From Halobellus clavatus (GTDB lineage: Archaea > Halobacteriota > Halobacteria > Halobacteriales > Haloferacaceae): a stretch of DNA of 64,000 bases. Below are positions 60,654 through 64,000 of the stretch, in pieces. The notes below the pieces were generated by a model. It ran no database searches. It was not told the origin of the DNA and saw nothing but the letters and a program-made list of their open reading frames with translations. A program made the position numbers and the translations under genes. Each line of letters starts with the position of its first letter. The first letter of the stretch is position 1. The stretch spans positions 1 through 64,000 of the forward strand of contig NZ_FNPB01000008.1 in assembly GCF_900107195.1 (NCBI RefSeq), in the 5' to 3' direction.

Positions 60654-61925
60654 ATGGACGTAGACGAACACGCCGAGGAGCTCGCCTCCGCCCTCGGTGT
60701 CGACAAAGCGGAGGTCAAAGACGACCTGGAGAACCTCGTGTCGTATAGCGTCCCGATCGACGAGGCGAAACAGAGTATCCGTCGGAAGCACGGCGGGAGC
60801 GACGGAAGCGACGCCACGCCGACGACGAAGGACGTCGCCGCGGTGACGCCCGAGGACGGCAACGTCACCGTCACCGTGCGCGTGCTCTCTGTCGGCCGCC
60901 GCTCGATCAGGTATCAGGGTGACGAACAGGTCATCCGCGAGGGCGAGTTCGCGGATGCGACCGGCAAGATCTCCTACACCGCCTGGGAGGACTTCGGGTT
61001 CGAGCCCGGTGACTCGATCACGATCGGCAACGCCGGCGTCCGCGAGTGGGACGGCGACCCAGAACTGAACGTCGGCCAGTCGTCGACCGTCGCGCTCGAG
61101 ACTGACCCCGTCGACGTGCCCTACGAGGTCGGCGGCGACACCGACCTCGTCGAACTCCGCGCGGGCGACCGTGGGCGGAACGTCGAGGTCCGCGTGCTCA
61201 AGGCGAACGAGCGCGTCATCGACGGTCGGAACGGCGAGACGACGATTCGCGAGGGCGTCGTGGCCGACGAGACGGGACGGTTGCCGTTCACCGACTGGGA
61301 GGCCCGATCGGAACTTCGCGAAGGTCACGACTTCCGGTTCGAGGAGGTGTACGTCCGCGAGTTCCGCGGCGTGCCGCAGGTCAACCTCTCTGAGTTCTCG
61401 ACCGTCACGCCGCTCTCCCGCGAGGTCGCGGTCGAAGATGAGGCCCCGCGGATGCGGATCGCCGAGGCGGTCGGCTCCGGCGGGCTCTTCGATGTCGAAC
61501 TCGTCGGCAACGTCCTCGAAGTCCGGGACGGCTCTGGGCTCATCGAGCGCTGCCCCGAGTGCGGACGCGTCCTCCAGAACGGACAGTGCCGCACGCACGG
61601 CGAGGTCGACGGCGAGGACGATATGCGCGTGAAGGCGATCGTCGACGACGGGACGGGGACGGTGACGGCGATCCTGGATCGGGACCTGACCGAGGAACTG
61701 TACGGCGGCACGCTCGAAGAGGCGATGGCGGCCGCCCGCGACGCGATGAGTAAGGAAGTCGTCGCCGACGAGATCCGCGAGCGCGTCGTCGGCCACGAGT
61801 ACCGGGTCCGAGGTAACCTCTCGGTGGACGAATACGGCGCGAACGTCGAGGGCAGCGAGTTCGAGCGTGCGGACGACGATCCCGCGACGCGTGCGACCGA
61901 ACTCCTGACGGAGGTGCGCTCGTGA
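60654..61925 (+). CDS. rpa1: replication protein A, large subunit type (RPA1)
   Basis: A 423-residue single-stranded-DNA-binding protein. At least three OB folds are visible: residues about 70-165 (VTVTVRVLSVGRRSIRYQGD), 175-265 (NVEVRVLKANERVIDGRNGE) and 285-380, the last with an inserted zinc finger CPECGRVLQNGQCRTHG (C-x2-C...C-x2-H). Its gene order with rpap and a phosphoesterase matches the rpa1-rpap1-rpe operon known in Haloferax volcanii. The stop overlaps the next GTG as GTGA. Confidence 0.92.
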   Translation: MDVDEHAEELASALGVDKAEVKDDLENLVSYSVPIDEAKQSIRRKHGGSDGSDATPTTKDVAAVTPEDGNVTVTVRVLSVGRRSIRYQGDEQVIREGEFADATGKISYTAWEDFGFEPGDSITIGNAGVREWDGDPELNVGQSSTVALETDPVDVPYEVGGDTDLVELRAGDRGRNVEVRVLKANERVIDGRNGETTIREGVVADETGRLPFTDWEARSELREGHDFRFEEVYVREFRGVPQVNLSEFSTVTPLSREVAVEDEAPRMRIAEAVGSGGLFDVELVGNVLEVRDGSGLIERCPECGRVLQNGQCRTHGEVDGEDDMRVKAIVDDGTGTVTAILDRDLTEELYGGTLEEAMAAARDAMSKEVVADEIRERVVGHEYRVRGNLSVDEYGANVEGSEFERADDDPATRATELLTEVRS

Positions 61926-63817
61926 GCGACGCGCCACAGACCCGCGAGGTCGCCCGCCGCGTCTTCGCGGCCGAGTTCGACGACGCGACGCTCTCGTACT
62001 CGGAGGGCGACGAGGAGCGCGCCCCGAACTACGTCGTGACGCCGACGGGCGCGCGCATCAACCGCCTGTTCGCCGTCGGCGCGCTCACCGAAGTCGAGGC
62101 GGTCAACGACGAGATTGTGCGTGGGCGGGTCGCCGACCCCACGGGCGTCTTCGTCAGTTACGCCGGGCAGTACCAGCCGGACGCGATGGCCTTCCTCGAA
62201 CGCGCGACGCCCCCGTCGTTCGTCTCGCTGACGGGGAAGGCCCGGACGTACCAACCCGATGACTCCGACCGCATCTTCACCTCGGTCCGGCCGGAGAGTC
62301 TCAACGAAGTCGACGCCGACACCCGGGACCGCTGGGTCGTGGCCGCCGCGGAGGCGACGCTCGACCGCATCGCGACGACAGCCGCGGCGCTGAAAATAGA
62401 CGCGCGCGGCGACGACCTGCGCGCGACACTCGAATCTCGGGGGGTCGAGGGGGCGCTCGCACAGGGGGTCGCGCTCGCGCTCGATCACTACGAACCCACC
62501 GAGCACTACCTCGAAGCCGTCCGGACGATGGCGGTCCAGGGGCTGGAACTCGTCGCCGGCGACCGCGAAGCGGTCGACAGTCTCGACGTCGCCCCCGACG
62601 AGACCGGCCCCGACACGCTCGGCCCGCTCCCCGCCGTCGCCGCGGCGTCGGCCACGGCGGACGAGGACGTCGCTTCTGCCGTCGGCGGGACGGCTTCGAG
62701 TGCGGGCGGCGCCTCCGCCGACGAATCGACGGACGCCACCACCACGGAAGTGACAGACGACGCGGCAGCGACGGGGTCCGACACCGGCGCCGACGTCACC
62801 GACGCGGAGTCCCCGGGGAGCGTCGACGACGCCTCCGACGGCGAGTCCGCATCCGGGGCTTCCGACACTGCGGAGACGGCAGAGGCCCCAGAGAGCACCG
62901 CCTCGGATCCCGGCGCTGACGCCGAACAGACCGAGAGCGAACCGGCCGCCGACGAACCGACCGCATCGGAGGCGGCTGGCGTCGGCGACGACCCCGTGAA
63001 CGCGGCAGCGCCAGCGGACGACCCCGACTCGGGGTCCGACGGCCTCGGCGACTTCGGCGTCGAGGACGAGGCAGTCGTCGCCGACGAACCGACGGGCGAC
63101 GAGGGCCCCGCAGTCGGCGGAGGGACGACGAGCGGCGACGAACCGGCGGGTGGCAACGAATCGACGGCCGACGAACCGGCGGCCGACGAAGCGTCGGCGG
63201 CCGCCGACCCCGACCTCGACGAGGGCGAGATGTACGAACTCGACCCCGAGGAGCGCGCGGAGATCGAGGCCGAGTACGGGACCGAGTTCTCGACCGGGAA
63301 CGAGGTCAGTGAACCGGGAGAGGCCGACATCGACGTCCCGGACGTCGAGGAACTGGAATCGGCGGCTGCCGGTGCGGTGCCGAGCGAGGACTCGACAGCG
63401 GACGATTCCAGGGTCGATTCGACTCCCGACACGGGGACCGACTCGGCGGAGACCGACGCGGAGACAGCGGTCGATTCCGCCGACCCGACCGAGGAATCAC
63501 CGGCCGCAGTCGAGGACTCGCCCGGGGACGACCCGTCCGCCGATCACTCGTCACCAGACGACCCGGACGCTTCGGCGTCGTCGGACGCCGTCGCCGAGGC
63601 GCGCGAGACCGACCCATCGGACGTCGACCTCGAAGCCGCCGCGGTCTCGGTGATGGCGGAACTCGACGACGGCGACGGGGCCGACCGCGAGGCCGTCCTC
63701 GCGGCGGTCGTCGACGAGTACGGCGTCGACCCCGACGCCGTCGAAGACGCCATCCAGGAGGCGCTGATGAGTGGACAGTGCTATGAGCCCTCCGAGGGGA
63801 CGCTGAAGGCGATCTGA
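61922..63817 (+). CDS. rpap1: RPA-associated protein with long acidic linker (RPAP1)
   Basis: A 631-residue protein. Residues 1-230 hold a conserved OB-type domain (RRVFAAEFDDATLSYSEGDE, GRVADPTGVFVSYAGQYQPD). About 340 residues of Ala/Asp/Glu/Thr low-complexity sequence follow, with repeated ADEP-like units. The last 65 residues form a winged-helix-like domain (AVSVMAELDDGDGADREAVL, GVDPDAVEDAIQEALMSGQC). RPAP1 binds RPA1 in haloarchaea. It starts with GTG at 61922, overlapping the rpa1 stop, and is followed by rpe after 5 bp. Confidence 0.9.
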   Translation: MSDAPQTREVARRVFAAEFDDATLSYSEGDEERAPNYVVTPTGARINRLFAVGALTEVEAVNDEIVRGRVADPTGVFVSYAGQYQPDAMAFLERATPPSFVSLTGKARTYQPDDSDRIFTSVRPESLNEVDADTRDRWVVAAAEATLDRIATTAAALKIDARGDDLRATLESRGVEGALAQGVALALDHYEPTEHYLEAVRTMAVQGLELVAGDREAVDSLDVAPDETGPDTLGPLPAVAAASATADEDVASAVGGTASSAGGASADESTDATTTEVTDDAAATGSDTGADVTDAESPGSVDDASDGESASGASDTAETAEAPESTASDPGADAEQTESEPAADEPTASEAAGVGDDPVNAAAPADDPDSGSDGLGDFGVEDEAVVADEPTGDEGPAVGGGTTSGDEPAGGNESTADEPAADEASAAADPDLDEGEMYELDPEERAEIEAEYGTEFSTGNEVSEPGEADIDVPDVEELESAAAGAVPSEDSTADDSRVDSTPDTGTDSAETDAETAVDSADPTEESPAAVEDSPGDDPSADHSSPDDPDASASSDAVAEARETDPSDVDLEAAAVSVMAELDDGDGADREAVLAAVVDEYGVDPDAVEDAIQEALMSGQCYEPSEGTLKAI

Positions 63818-63822
63818 CGCGG

Positions 63823-64000
63823 ATGGCCGGAGCCGATTCGGGGCCGGCGCTCGTCGAACCCGTCCCGGGCGCCCCCGCCGCCCGCGCGTCCGTCGATGGC
63901 GAGACGGCCCTCGTCGTGGCCGACTACCACGCCGGCATCGAGGTCGGACTCCGGTACGAGCGCGGGGTCGAACTCGAAAGCAACGCCGACCTCCGGCGGA
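63823..64000 (+). CDS. rpe: RPA-associated metallophosphoesterase, N-terminal part (cut by window edge)
   Basis: The first 59 codons start MAGADSGPALVEPVPGAPAA and contain LVVADYHAGIEVGL, where DxH is the first metal-binding motif of calcineurin-like phosphoesterases (DUF2073/Rpe type). It is the third gene of the RPA operon, 5 bp after rpap1. The rest lies beyond the window. Confidence 0.85.
   Translation, partial: MAGADSGPALVEPVPGAPAARASVDGETALVVADYHAGIEVGLRYERGVELESNADLRR

Noticed and set aside
62620-63600. Low-complexity acidic region of RPAP1 as a secreted S-layer-type protein
   Set aside because: There is no signal peptide or PGF-CTERM, and the gene sits inside the RPA operon with conserved cytosolic domains at both ends.
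1-64000. CRISPR arrays, rRNA genes, replication origin, integrases
   Set aside because: No regularly spaced repeats, rRNA segments, orc1/cdc6 gene or integrase was seen. The only mobile-element coding trace is the partial IS6 transposase at the left edge.

Overview
The window is chromosomal DNA from a haloarchaeon. Proteins are strongly acidic, GC is high, most promoters are short TATA-like boxes about 25-30 bp before leaderless starts, Tat lipoproteins are common, and archaeal informational genes are present (S15, S3Ae, Pcc1, DphB, RPA). Archaeosortase A has Cys173, Arg214 and Arg253, the residue numbers I recall for Haloferax volcanii ArtA, so a member of the Haloferacales is my best guess. 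No CRISPR array, rRNA or complete insertion sequence was seen.

Layout. 1-0.3 kb: the 5' end of an IS6-type transposase leaving the window. 0.4-7.1 kb: UspA, the PurN-PurH fusion, PurB, glucose dehydrogenase with its regulator GfcR, a monothiol glutaredoxin and a conserved haloarchaeal protein. 7.2-21.8 kb: a catabolic accessory island with a LigM-like tetrahydrofolate-dependent O-demethylase, an ACT protein, dehydroquinase, two divergent metallo-beta-lactamase-fold proteins, a zinc alcohol dehydrogenase, a split TRAP transporter (DctQM and DctP), an AEC-family exporter, UspA, a 2-hydroxyacid dehydrogenase, an RraA-type aldolase, an IclR regulator and an extended SDR. 22.4-23.3 kb: a CysD/PAPS-reductase-like PP-loop protein.

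23.4-35.8 kb holds a form I aerobic carbon monoxide dehydrogenase cluster. On the minus strand coxG-coxM-coxS-coxL is followed by an XdhC-YHS fusion, coxD, coxE, a DUF364 protein and a second XdhC. The divergent plus-strand pair moeA and a MocA-like cytidylyltransferase supplies the molybdenum cofactor. CoxL carries the diagnostic AYRCSFR loop. Most genes overlap by 1-4 nt. The aa3-type cytochrome oxidase genes and a halocyanin further right are a plausible terminal route for the CO-derived electrons.

35.8-44.3 kb: a broken acetamidase/formamidase fragment, a 52-residue AbrB protein too short for routine calling, a winged-helix-like protein, a GAF histidine kinase, a membrane-anchored protein and an 824-residue tubulin/FtsZ-superfamily protein with coiled-coil insertions, then MFS, a Tat lipoprotein and tRNA-Ala(GGC). 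The tubulin-like gene with its membrane neighbour is the best candidate here for a poorly described system.

44.5-64 kb is core genome: S15-RecJ-like-Pcc1-S3Ae, a small transposon-like inverted repeat, halocyanin, archaetidylserine synthase PssA, squalene synthase, cytochrome oxidase subunit III, DphB, archaeosortase ArtA with TIGR04206, a VOC protein, a DRG-type GTPase, small membrane proteins flanking cytochrome oxidase subunit I, and the RPA operon (rpa1-rpap1-rpe, the last truncated by the window edge).
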